Below the pieces are notes generated by a model, which saw only the letters and a program-made list of their open reading frames with translations, made no database searches and was not told the origin of the DNA. A program made the translations under genes and the position numbers. A stretch of DNA of 64,000 nucleotides, from positions 4,711,306 through 4,775,305 of the forward strand of contig CM043954.1 of NCBI GenBank assembly GCA_014529385.2. The letters run 5' to 3'. Numbering within the stretch: position 1 is the stretch's first letter; the number at the start of each line of letters is the position of its first letter. Below are positions 44,096 through 55,041 of the stretch, in pieces. The DNA is from Adiantum capillus-veneris. Lineage: Eukaryota; Streptophyta; Polypodiopsida; Polypodiales; Pteridaceae.

Positions 44096-45419
44096 CCTAA
44101 CAGGACATAAAAGTGTCCTTTCAGGGTTTTGAAAAAAACCTCCAAAACAATAGTAGATCCACTCATTTTGTAAAATCCTTTCATGAGGTTATAGTTCAAG
44201 GCCTACTACACATGGAAAAAATAAGAAACTTGTAAAATTTCTCCTCTTTTGGTCACACCAAGCCTCCAAAGTTGATGGACCAATGCATTTTCATCAAAAC
44301 AGTAATTTCTTACGTTTTGTTGCATAAAAATAAGATTAGGGATTTTTGTAGGACTTGAGATAAATTCCCTAGTTAACTTCAATGGGTTGGTGATCAGAAT
44401 ATATGATTGCTTCTCACTCACTATTTTTTGTTTTGCCAAAATAAATAGGTACAAAAAAGTTGAATTTTTACCATTCTGCAAACCTATCATCAAAGTTTTT
44501 ATAGCCACGCTCAATACAAATAATATATGCATGTTTTCTTAGTTCCCTATTGTCCTTTATGTTCATAAGGAGCCATGGAGCATGTCAAAAGAATAATACA
44601 TCTCTTACCAAGGAGAATCTTGGGGACAAAGATGAAGTGCTAAATATAGCAAACATGAAAAAACTGGGTTCAACATTATGAGTCGTAGAATCCCATAGAA
44701 ACTATTCAATATCTAGCAAAATTTGATCCTTATGACTAGATATGGTTACTACCTACAAAATGCATGTAGTTGTCACAAGAAACTAACAATATTGAAAAAG
44801 CTATACTTGATATACTAGAATGTTTCGTTTTCTTCTATAATTGAAAAAATCAACCATCGTTGTATACTATGCAAAATAGGGTATTAGGTGCCCCAAAACT
44901 CAAGGAATATTAGATTTATGTTACAATATGCGACATAAAAAATAAAAAATGCATTTGGATATCATGAGATCCACCAAAAAAATCATAGAAGGGCTAAAAT
45001 TGGCTAAAAAACAGGATTTGACAATTTTTGTAATTTGGTCATAACTTACAACTTTAATATTTATTTCTCCCTAGAAGCATCAGGACATGTTGAGTACTAC
45101 TAAAGATAGTTCTCTAGCATTATAGACCTCACAAAAATGAATTCTAGAGTGATATAGTTGCAAAAAGTGGAAAAAAGCCAAAAACAGGACCCGTTTTTTC
45201 ACACAGTTTAGGTTGTGAAATGTTGTGCAAGGACAAGGTTAAAGATGGAATTGATATTCCAAAAAAATGTCGAGTTTTTTTAGCTCATGAGACAACTTTC
45301 TAGATAGATAGCACCTCAAAATCCATTTTGAAACTCTTGACATAATTCAAGGAAAATGGTCACTTAGCAGGACATAAAAGTGTCCTAGGACATAAAAGTG
45401 TCCCATTACCAACCTAGTG
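44082..45419 (+). mobile_element. Non-autonomous DNA transposon with CACTA-type ends at a TTAA site
   Basis: The 14-bp terminal inverted repeats are CACTAGGTTGGTAA (44082-44095) and its complement (45406-45419). TTAA occurs on both sides (44078-44081 and 45420-45423); the phase can also be read as a TA duplication with the ends shifted one base outward. Subterminal 18-mers AGGACATAAAAGTGTCCT lie at 44102-44119 and 45369-45386, with a one-base variant at 45387-45404. The interior is AT-rich. A 108-codon minus-strand frame (44206-44532) has no recognisable transposase motif. Removing the element and one TTAA leaves the pol frame of F open across the junction, so the insertion was precise and younger than F's arrival. 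Confidence 0.9.
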
Positions 45420-46700
45420 TTAAGGGATGGTTACTTGTGGAAGCATCCTAAACAAAAGGGTGCTACAACACATCGGGTTATATGTAAAAAAGAGACTCAA
45501 GTAAAGCTCATGCAAGAGTTTCATGAGAGTCTATGGACTGGACACAAGGGTGTGTGGGCAACCTTCTCCAAGTTGAAAGAAAAATACTGGTGGAAGGGTA
45601 TGTATAAAGATGTATCTCAATTTGTAGAGTCATGTGTAACTTGTCAAATGTATTCAAATGTTCGACATCGTGATGGATTGCACCCTACATATCCACTAGC
45701 CATGCACTATAAATGGGTTGTGGATCTAGTCACGATGCCTTTAGGACTCTCGCAGATGAGATACTTGGTTCTTGCACGAGAGGACCTAACTAACCAGGTT
45801 GAAGGAAGAGCATTAAGAGCTAAGACCACAGAAGCTGTGTGCAAATTCCTTCTTGATGAGGTGATTTGCCGTTATGGTTGTGTGGGAAAAATCATTGCAG
45901 ATCGAGGTGAACTGGATGCCAAAGAAGCAAGGGAGTTATTTTCTAGATTAGGGATCAATCTTTCTCTTACTACAGCTTACAACCCTGAAGGCAATGGAAA
46001 GAGTGAAAGAGGGCATCCTCCTATCATCAAAGCTTTGGCCAAGGCTTGCGAAGGAAGAGTTGGTGAGTGGCCAAAATTGTTACCATATGCTTTATGGGCT
46101 GATCGTACAACACGTAGCTCAATAACTTGCTACATGCCTGCGGAGCTAATGCATGATCAAAAGCCAGTGATGCCGATTGAGGATACAATTCCCACATGGA
46201 ATGTACTACCTTGGCAAGAGGGGCTTAGTAGGGAAGATCTCCTTGCACTGCGTATAAGGCAGCTAGAGAGAAGACCTGGAGACATTGAAGCTGCAAAAGA
46301 ACGACTCAAAAATGCAAGGTTGAAAAACAAGGACTATTTTGATAAGCGACATCGACTCAGGAGCAAAGCAATTGACAAAGGTGACAGGGTTTTAGTGTAT
46401 GATAGTAGCCTTGATAACCAGCACACAGTCATGCGTAAGTTCTCAAAAAGATGGTTTGGACCGTATGTTGTAAAGCATGTGCATGAAAATGCTACTTACA
46501 GCTTGTCTGAACTAGATGGTACAGAAGTAAAGATTCCCATTGCAGGAAAAAGGATTAAAATGTTTAAGAGAAGAGGAGACAATGATCTAGAAGATATGGA
46601 TGAGGAAGAAGAGAAAAACACAGGTGAAGATCAAAGTGAACATGAAGCTCTGGAATCATCCAGTGAAGAAGAAGAAAAGGAAGATGTACAAGAGGTCTAA
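45417..46700 (+). CDS. Integrase of element F
   Basis: Same frame as pol once the DNA transposon is discounted; real coding resumes at 45424. The zinc-binding module is FHESLWTGHKGVW ... YWWKGMYKD ... CVTCQ (about 36-85). The catalytic core has WVVDLVTMP (Asp near 102), IIADRGELDAKEARELF (Asp near 162) and YNPEGNGKSERGHPP (Glu near 197), with 34 residues between the last two, one fewer than the usual 35. The C-terminal part includes FDKRHRLRSKAIDKGDRVLVYDS and KRWFGPYVVKHVHENATYSL, a GPY/F-type module. The protein ends in a strongly acidic tail (EEEEKEDVQEV) with no chromodomain. Confidence 0.9.
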   Translation: MLRDGYLWKHPKQKGATTHRVICKKETQVKLMQEFHESLWTGHKGVWATFSKLKEKYWWKGMYKDVSQFVESCVTCQMYSNVRHRDGLHPTYPLAMHYKWVVDLVTMPLGLSQMRYLVLAREDLTNQVEGRALRAKTTEAVCKFLLDEVICRYGCVGKIIADRGELDAKEARELFSRLGINLSLTTAYNPEGNGKSERGHPPIIKALAKACEGRVGEWPKLLPYALWADRTTRSSITCYMPAELMHDQKPVMPIEDTIPTWNVLPWQEGLSREDLLALRIRQLERRPGDIEAAKERLKNARLKNKDYFDKRHRLRSKAIDKGDRVLVYDSSLDNQHTVMRKFSKRWFGPYVVKHVHENATYSLSELDGTEVKIPIAGKRIKMFKRRGDNDLEDMDEEEEKNTGEDQSEHEALESSSEEEEKEDVQEV

Positions 46701-46740
46701 TCTTACAAAGAGACAATGTGGCACATACCGGAGGATGTGC

Positions 46741-46759
46741 AGGTTTAGAGGGGGTGGAC
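46741..46759 (+). other. Polypurine tract of element F
   Basis: AGAGGGGGTGGA directly before the 3' LTR, the usual plus-strand primer position. It lies about 40 bp after the integrase stop. Confidence 0.75.
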
Positions 46760-47932
46760 GTCGTGCTGTGACACGTACATAGTGGGAACGCATGCTACAA
46801 GATCTATCTTGTATTTTTTTAGATACATAATTATATTTCCTATAGTGTACATATGCATATTTAAGTATAATAATAAGCCTTCTATCTCATCCTATTATTT
46901 TTCTCAAGGGTAACATATCCTTACTTTACCATCAGAAAATACTATGGGAAAAGCATCAATAGCTTTGCCTCTTTAACTTGGGGCAAAAAGCTTTGATTCT
47001 TTATTTCTACTATTTCATTATCATCTCACACCCTAGCTAGATCCTATATCTAGGGTAAACTCCAATATATATATATTCTATGTATTTTTTATACTTTTCT
47101 TATATTTCTTTTTAAATATCTACTAGGAGAGAATCAAATCCTAGTGGGACACTAGGTGGCATGATTTCAAAGATACACTTATTTTAATGCATTATTGCAA
47201 GCATGATTACAAAACTTTTTCAAGGAGCAATGTCATGCTTTCATATGGCATGAGGTGTCCTTTGGAATTAAATGAAAGTCTAGGCTAAGGAGACCACATG
47301 AAGACTTTTGCTGCCATAAATGGACCCTATTTTGATGAATTTTTTACACAAGGTTCCAATCCGAATTGGAAAACAATTTTAAAATAAAAATCATAGCTAA
47401 TGAGATGAAGTTTTTGCCCATATTTTTACGTTTTTATTTGGAGCCACGGTTGAGGAGATATGATCAAAATACTGGACCCCAGTCTGCCCACATCATGCAA
47501 GGGCTGCTCATTTCCAACTTTTCCAATTCCTGTTCACACTGGCTCCTCTCTTCTTGTGTAGACCCTTGGGGGTTCCCTTCACCTATAAAAGGGGACCTCT
47601 TCTTCCTTGGAAGGAACTCAAGCATTCAAGGCATTGATGAGAGGAATTCTTGAGGGAGTGAGTAGTAATGCCTAATTGTACTTAGCCATTAACATAAGCC
47701 CAAGCCTACACTTTCGCCTAGAGGGAGACTAGCCATTCTTGCAACAAGCTAACCTTGGAAGATCAACTCTAATCAAAGAAGTTCTTGCACTTGGTGTATC
47801 AATCAAAGTGGAATTATCCACTCTTCTTCTCTCTCCATCAATAATGGTGCCAAAGGGTTTGTCAAGTAAGATGTGTTCTACATTGATGTTTTCTTGATTT
47901 CTTGTTGTTTTCTTTTTCATCTCTAATCCAAC

Positions 47933-47985
<53 letters not shown>

Positions 47986-48802
47986 TCTCCTTAACCAAAT
48001 CTATCTCTCTCACTCTTAGTAATTCATCCTCTCTACAAATTTTAGGTTCTCTTTGCTACAGGTACATCTCTCCCCACAGTATCCTTATTGTCTACGGGCA
48101 AGAATAGGGCTTGGGAGGGAAAATTATCATCTCTTCACTTCTCTCATATCTACATTTCTCACATACTATCCTAGATGAATAACCCACATGCTGATCATTT
48201 CTATCGCTTTCACTCTGTATAATCTATTAGAATTAACGTATGGATTAGCCGCAAAATACACTTTCAACAACGTATAGTGTTTCTCTTTGGCCCTGAAAGG
48301 CTCAATGAAATACTTCTATCACCGGATCCCATCATACTACCTCTCATAGACTATAATTTTTCTTTTGATGTAAGCGTAGTTATCTTGCTATGAACCAAGA
48401 GGATTTGTACACACAATTAATCCCAATCACTAGACAAAATATATATATTATGGTAAGCACAAAACTACAATTCCAAAGAACAATTCGTAGCGTATTTGGT
48501 CAGCCAAGATTGAATGCCATTAACTCATCCATTAACCCTTTCATATTACCCATGATACGATATGACCATAGCCTTGATGTTTTCATCCTCGTATTGTTTT
48601 GACATTCTCTTTTGCGTTCTTTCTTTGTGTGTGTGAATGCAAGAGAGAAAGAGTGAGTCTTCTTTGATTGCACTTCTTTCCAAACCCTAGTCTTCATGGC
48701 ATCTATGGTTTAACTCCTTCATATAGTTTTGTTGAGTTCTCTCACAAACTCTCACAGCCATAAGCCCGGTGCTTTCCTGGCAAGACCGCAAATTTCTCGA
48801 CA
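46760..48802 (+). repeat. 3' LTR of element F
   Basis: 2043 bp, ending TCGACA, followed by GCGT. It has a longer (AT)n tract (about 47935-47980) than the 5' LTR. About 23 substitutions separate the two LTRs by eye. Confidence 0.92.
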
Positions 48803-51800
48803 GCGTGCTATTCATGTGGTTACTCATCATGTTAGCCTCGTTAGCCTCACGGATTTTCTTCCACAGATCGTCTAGACCGTTACAGTCCTTACCCATTTCT
48901 GTCAATGTTTTAGGTTGGAACCCGTCACTTGCCTCATTTGTTGTATTTGGCACTATGATAGGCTCTCCTCTGGACTCATAGGCATTAGTGAGTCTTTCCT
49001 TTGTTTCTAATTGTTTCTCTAAAGTTGGTTGAATAGGGGTTGGAGCTAGTGCGTCATGCCAATTTGCAGGTTTACCCAGCAGGTCTTCCATCAATGATTG
49101 AGTTGTTTCAATCATCTTTTTACACATTTCCAACCTTTGTTTTTCTATTTCCGCATATGGATAAGTCTTCCACCTCTGCTCTTGGGTTTCGTTCTTTTTG
49201 AGTCTGGCTTCATAAGCTTTTAGAAGCACATCCAACTGCTCATTTACCTTGTCTGTCAGTACAGATCCTCCTGATCCTGTACTTTTGGGCTCTGCTATTT
49301 CCTTGGGTTCTATGGTTTCTATGGTGTGTGAGCTTAAGCTAGCTAGATCCTCTAACCGCTCTAATCTATCCTTTGTATGTTTCAGCTCCTCGGATAGAGT
49401 AGTTTGCTCTCGTTCTTTCCTGGCTTTCATACGCGCCTTTCTAGCTTTCCAAGTGCTTCTCTGATTTTTCCTTTCTGAACTTTGGGCATCGGTTTTTGGC
49501 TCTTCAACTATGGGTTCGTTCGTCATTCTTTGAGCTTGGGCTCGTGTTACCGCCTGAATAGGTATGATTGTTTCATTTTCTGACCCTCCACTGGAAGGTA
49601 CTGTTTCTAGCATGTTCAAGGTGGTTTTTGCTCCTTTCCTCGGGTTTTTAGGGCAATCGAGAATCAGATGAGTAACTCCGCACTCGGTGCAATATGCGTT
49701 TACTCTAATGATTTTGTCATGAGGACAGTCTCTTAGCCAATGGTCTCTACCACACTTCTAGCAGGGTCCCTTGGGTTGTTGAGGTGCTCCTTGAGCTCCC
49801 CTTTGTTGGTATGCATGTCTCTGTCCGCCCATGCCTCCATTGGCTATGAACAAAAATGTTCCTTCATCTAAGCTATATCTTCCTTCTTCTGCTTCCTGTG
49901 CAGCTGTTGGTGGTCATGTACTTCTTATCATGCTCCATGGTTCTGGTGTTGAGGGTTCTTCCGGTGGATAATAGACAGAGTTTGCCGTATATGCATTGGG
50001 ATCTTCATAATATGCATGCATAGGCACCAAAGCCTTATCCTTTGATTTGGTTAAGGTTGGTGTGTATCTTATGCCGACTGGTCGTAATCCTGGTAGGGGT
50101 GGTTGTTGCCCCAACACCGGTTGTGGTCTTTCTACACCTACACGTCCTGGTAGGTTGCCTGCTTGATACCTAGGTAGCGGTGGAACTTGAGGAGAAGCTA
50201 CCGGAGCTTGGGGAGCGTAAGGTCTCTCTCTCACATATCCATTGTTATAATAACATTCCTCAGTTCCATGGTTTGTCCATTTTTGTTCAATAGCACACCA
50301 CTTGGGCTGTTTAGCCTGGGGTTTGGCGTACAAGTTAATCTTTTTTAGCACTTCATCTACAAGCACCTCTTGGTTTACAGCTACTTCTCCCTTCGGTGCT
50401 GTCTTAGAAGACTTGCTTCCACTTTGTTGTGAAGATGAATCGTCGTCAAGGTCCTTGAACTCCCTTTCTTTATAGACCGCACAATTGTCCACAAGGTAAA
50501 GAGCCTCCTTGGTCAACTCATTCAAAGTCGTGTTCCTCTTCATATGTAAGTCTTTCTGGAGATCCGCATTCCTTAGTCCTTGGATGAATATAAGCATAAG
50601 TGTGGACTGAGTTGGTAGTTCTTCCATAGGACAGAACTTAACATATCTTTTTAGTCTTAGGGATGCCTTTCGTAAAGATTCCCCATCTTTCTGTTTAAAT
50701 TTATGGATTTGTGAGATGGTATTATGAGCTATCCCCCTTTGTGAGAATTCCTCGATAATTTCGTAAAAAACTTCCTCCATAGACTCAAAGTCTCTATGCT
50801 CTACAGAGTCAAACCAAGTAGCAGCGTCATCCTCTAGGGTTAGTCCGAACCCTGCAAATTGGGTAAGGAAGTCTCACACCTCTTCAGCTCTAATTACACG
50901 CACAAAGGATGCTACATGATCTTTTGGGTCTCTGTTTCCTGTGTATTTCTTGCTTACCCATTTTTGCACTTGAGAAGGTCTAATTCTACGATGGTCTACA
51001 AACCTCATCATTGGATCTCCACGTCCTAATCGATATACCTCCTCAGGTCTTCTGTAGTAGGCTGGTTCCTCTCCCAGTGGTGCTCCTAAGCCATAATTTC
51101 TAACAGTTCTCGCCAGAGATGGTTCATCTCTTCGAAATCTATCTATGGGTGGCCCTCCAGGCTCTGTTGACCCTTGAGTCTTTGTCTTACTCTCTCCTTG
51201 ATACCTTGAATAGAGTGGAGGTTCTTGCAAATCCCTTAGCCCTTGTGTGGCTTGATAACCATCTCCGTTTCGGTCTTGCTCCATTGTTGTCGGACTGTCA
51301 AAGCCATGCCTGCAATGATGGCTGGTTTGCTGGTTGGTTTTGGTCGGGTGGAATGTGAGGTAGCGTCATACTCTTTAGAAAAGGGATTTGTCGACTTGCT
51401 AGGGGTGTAGGTGGCTCTTGGCACTTCCTCAGGGGCATATGCTGATGCTCTTGGACCTGTTGCCTTTTCTACCTCCTCTGGAAGAATACGTTGGTATTCT
51501 CGCCCGTATCTATCAACAAAAACTATACCCTTTCCCATAGTAGTTTCATAAGAGAATAATTAAAGAACCTTGTCTTTGCTTAATTCGTTTAAGTATGGTT
51601 CTTTGCTGCGAAAGTAAGCGACTATACCCTCACTCTCATGCTTGTAGATTCCCACGTTCTCATTATAAGTTGGAACCCTGGTTGTTTTCTTATCATACAT
51701 AAAAATAGCTCTGGGCCGATCAATGTTTGGTGGTGGTTCTTGAGCTTCTGAAACCTTTTGTCTTTTGCCACGTTATCTCCATAAATGTTGTAATCTTCAG

Positions 51801-52242
51801 GGTTACTGACTATTAGATAGTGGTTCCCCTTTTCCTATTGGAATCTATCTCCATTATCATAGAATCGAATTATCTCCAATCTCTGATCCGGCCTCTCTTC
51901 GATACAAATGCACTTGCGTCATCGATAGTCAGAATAGACTAGGGATCCACTCAAGTTTGTTCCCTCTAAGAAGATCAGAGTGAGCTTGGAATCATTCAAA
52001 GGATTTAGGGAGGTGCTTCCTCCTGGCATTGGTCCGTCATAGGTGAAACTTCCTGGCTGTTTACTACCCATCATGAAGAAAGATTTGTCTGACAAAGTGT
52101 CAGTATCACTACCTTCCTCAATAATCTGTGCTAGTGGATTTAGCCTTGCCTGAGTTACACTCTCCTCGGTGGACACTAAGCTACCTTGATCACCTGCCAC
52201 CTTTTGGTCTCTAAAAATGTATCTTCCTGATCTTAGATTCAT
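48803..52242 (-). pseudogene. gag of element G
   Basis: ATG at 52242 on the minus strand (MNLRSGRYIFRDQK). A disordered region follows (52240-51550), then pieces in shifting frames. The capsid-type domain is at 51000-50430: WVSKKYTGNRDPKDHVASF, then EIIEEFSQRG, LRLKRYVKFCPMEELP, LIFIQGLRNADLQ. A WC...NHGTEEC zinc motif is near 50300, a Pro-rich stretch at 50230-50050, and two zinc knuckles (xKCGRDHWLRDC, the first Cys followed by a stop, and CTECGVTHLILDC) at 49750-49650, with CX2CX3HX4C spacing. A charged linker runs to 48803, where element F interrupts; the protein resumes at 37371. Multiple stops and frameshifts show decay. Confidence 0.85.
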
Positions 52243-54003
52243 CAAACTTATCAATGCAACTTATCCCAAATCCAACCACTCACCTAGCAAAGGATCAGTC
52301 TCCGCACAACTTCTTGCTTTGCTTCTGAATATACCTGTACACAAGCGTTTAATTTCGGCAATCGAATCAAAGCATTTATCTGCTAGAGGTTATCTTAGTA
52401 ATGATTGGTACAACTGGAGAGTTAATCTCAACCACTACTGTATTTTATACACTGCTAATGTTTTGGATTAGGTCTGCTATTCTGGAACTGTACTTCCCTC
52501 GAATGTTGGTCAATTTACCTGAAAAAGTATGAATTCAGTCTTTGCTCCGTCAAATGGACAAACAAGGTCCAAATTCACTTCTGAAAGAAGTTATGGAACC
52601 CTTGAGCCAAATGGAATCTCACTGTCTAAGCCCAGTGTCTCCTCCTTTGTTTTACTGGATTTTTGCACTATTGATTCCCCTTGATGTGGTGAGTCCACGG
52701 CTGTTTTTACTTTTTGATTTGGACACCTATAAGCTGGTCAATGGCTCAAAAATCTATTCCAACAGCCTGTTGTTGATCTTGATCAGTCTAATCAACTCCA
52801 ATTTGGACCAAAATTGACTAGGAGGCTTGCCTCAGGCTATACAACACCTTGCTATGCCCACTGCCAGTGTCTGGCTTTAATTTCTTACTTTAGTCATCCT
52901 ACGCGTAGGATGCCTTTTTCATCAGAATGGCTTCAAATTCAAAACACAGGCTCCCCTTGAGTTGCTTATCACTTTGGTATGCTCAAATTAGGTTTGGAGT
53001 GTAAAATCACACAGAAGACATCCTACGCGTAGGATATGTTTTTGGCTTGTTTGACCCCAAACTTGACCCACAACTTCCCCTTGATGTCAGCAACCCAGTG
53101 GTATGCTTAAATTTTGGTTTGGATTTCAAAAGTCCCCAATTTTAGCTGTTTTTGCCTTTTTTCAGTCAAAAGTGATAAAGTCCGCTTTGAACCCAATTTT
53201 CTCACCCAAATGAGGTGAAATCCCTCTCAGTCACTCCATATATCATGCAAGTCATGCTCATGCAGCCATCATATGGTTTTGGTCTTAAAACAATGCTTTG
53301 ACACAATTTGGGTAGGATGTCTGGCAATTTCAGTTTACCTGGCCTTATCCTGACAAGATATGGTCAAATTTCCACTTTCCAGTTGAAAATAGGGTAAAAC
53401 CCACCTTCTGAACACACTGGTCAACTCAAAATCCCAAAATTACCACCAGATTAGCCTGTAGAAATCCTATGCGTAGGATGTCTCTTGGCTTGAAATTAAA
53501 TTTTTTCCTGACAGAAATGCTCCTAATGCTTTGCAGCTCTATCAGAACCACTCACAGTAACTTTTGGACATCACTTAGGCTTTCAAACACACTTTTGCAT
53601 CTTTTTGCATCTTTTACAAACTTGTGATGAATTTACCAAGCAAGTATACATGCATGAAGTGCTCTAGATACTAAATCATGATGTCCTACTTACTCTACTC
53701 CTACTCATCATGTGAAATGGTGATAATGGTGTTTTGGTTGCTTTCTCGCCTCTCCGGACTCTCAAGCTCTCCTCTCACCGCTTCTACCACTCCTACTCCT
53801 ACTCAGGAACTCAACTAATACCTAAAACTATCTTCGTCTACCTAAGTCGAAGGATCTAGGCCAGACACTCGCTTCTTAGACTCCCTCTAAGACCTAGAGA
53901 GTCCTCCACCCTCTGATCCTATCTAAGTGTAAAACGAGACTTTCGGCAAGCCAAAAATACCTATCCTCAAGGACTAGTCTCGGTCACCTACCTAAGGTTT
54001 TCG
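52243..54003 (-). other. 5' leader of element G with palindromic repeats
   Basis: 1.76 kb noncoding leader between primer site and gag. It holds three copies of the palindromic core TCCTACGCGTAGGA or a one-base variant (52893-52914, 53016-53035, 53463-53482) and a half-site at 53313. Related unit sequence (for example CCCCTTGA ... GGTATGCT ... TTTGGA) follows the first two. The first palindrome is followed by TTTTTCATCAGAAT, exactly as in the array at 20.77 kb. Confidence 0.8.
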
Positions 54004-54021
54004 TTCCCGACAACAGCGCCA
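54004..54021 (-). other. Primer binding site of element G (tRNA-Asp-like)
   Basis: On the minus strand TGGCGCTGTTGTCGGGAA follows the LTR end after one T. It differs at a few positions from the plant tRNA-Asp primer site used by Athila/Tat elements and by element N. Confidence 0.8.
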
Positions 54022-54022
54022 A

Positions 54023-54935
54023 TGTTGGACGGATACACCGCGACGGACGTCAGCACAGTGAGAACTCACCTAACAAGATTTATTAGCTAAGGACGAAGCT
54101 CAACCCGCAGGCGCGTGGAAGCAATCATAAGGTGTCAACCTACACTCGATTGACTCCTAACTAATTCCTACAGAGGTCTCTACCAATTGTCTAAGTCACA
54201 GACTTCAAGAGTGCATAAGACGAAACTTGGACTACAACGCTGTCTAGAGCTGAACACCCATCAAACAATCTTGAAACACCACAGAACTTGAAGGAGACCC
54301 TACTAACACCAATAGGTCGCTCTCCCTAAGGTCTATGAACCAAAATCCCAACCCAAAACACCCGGTGAAAAATCAAGTAGGATGTCTGGCCGAAATTTGT
54401 AGGTCTTCATTTCCAAAATCTAAAGTGCCTAATGCGTATCTCTACTCCATGTGAATGCATGGATGTGCTGCAATGCAAAATCAGACAACGTATGGTCACC
54501 AAATCACCAGATGAAGCTCGTGGAAGGAGCTCACAAAACCGGGTATCGACGTGTAGCTCTTGTCGGGGGCAACACACTGCACTTCTCCGCACTTGATTCC
54601 GACCACCGGTGCACACGTAGCGTCAAGATAAATCTCACACTCTCTCTCGTACACAGTACGCTCACTCATATACTTCAAAACTTCTTTTTTAAAAATGACA
54701 AAAGGTCTTTTATTAAGGTCAAAAAGTGGTATATACCTTACAATTCTCAAACCCTAAAATTCCAAATCAACCATCAACTCAATCTAACCATCAAAACTGG
54801 GATACAATTTGGAAACTTCTATAAGCCCCAATATTTACAAGGTGAAAAATCAGTTTTTCTCAATAAATGAATAATTACAAAAAATGATAATCTTCCGAGT
54901 AGTCAATTTCCGTGGGGTGTGTCCAGCTTCTAACA
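54023..54935 (-). repeat. 5' LTR of element G
   Basis: 913 bp with ends TGTTAGAAGC and CCAACA on the minus strand, flanked by ATGAG at 54936-54940. Rough divergence from the 3' LTR is around 6% over the part compared by eye. Confidence 0.92.
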
Positions 54936-54940
54936 ATGAG

Positions 54941-55041
54941 CAAGCACCGGCCATCTTACGAAGTAACCACGAGGAGATCGTTGACGTAGGTCAAAATTCA
55001 ATTCAAGTATTGTTTAATTGAAATTGCATTCAATAAGGTAG
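54941..55041. other. Right continuation of the DNA into which G inserted
   Basis: Short noncoding stretch between element G and element T. It should be contiguous with 16089 in the pre-insertion sequence. Nothing recognisable. Confidence 0.6.

Larger units (their letters stand above)
37372..48802 (+). mobile_element. Ty3/gypsy-type element F, 11.4 kb, with divergent RT/integrase
   Basis: The LTRs (37372-39402 and 46760-48802) end in TGTCG/CGACA; the first base of the 3' LTR reads C instead of T. The flanks carry GCGT on both sides (37368-37371 and 48803-48806), a 4-bp duplication. The internal layout is gag-protease in one frame, then RT-RNase H-integrase in the -1 frame, with no chromodomain. 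A 1.34 kb DNA transposon interrupts pol at 44082-45419. The insertion site is the gag-protease linker of element G, whose sequence resumes on either side. LTR differences counted by eye are about 23 in 2 kb (about 1%). A second, older copy is at 4182-7795. Confidence 0.92.
16095..54935 (-). mobile_element. Giant Tat/Ogre-like Ty3/gypsy element G (about 18.55 kb without nested insertions)
   Basis: The LTRs begin TGTTAGAAG and end CCAACA on the minus strand and lie at 54023-54935 (5') and 16095-17090 (3'). Both sides carry the duplication ATGAG (16090-16094 and 54936-54940). A tRNA-Asp-like primer site lies inside the 5' LTR and a purine tract beside the 3' LTR. Two later insertions (21175-30023 and 37372-48802) split it; removing them with their duplications leaves about 18,552 bp. 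Coding order on the minus strand is gag, protease, RT, RNase H, integrase, protease-like domain and coiled-coil ORF. Stops and frameshifts throughout, with LTR divergence around 6% by eye, show that it is old and inactive. The long leader and extra ORF recall Ogre/Tat elements, but the extra ORF is downstream of integrase, not upstream of gag. Confidence 0.92.

Noticed and set aside
44206-44532. 108-codon minus-strand frame in the DNA transposon as a transposase
   Set aside because: No DDE/DDD signature, helix-turn-helix or zinc motif can be seen; the interior is AT-rich and low in coding character.
44104-45404. Repeated 18-mer as a CRISPR-like array
   Set aside because: Only three copies, two directly adjacent with no spacers, within a eukaryotic transposon.
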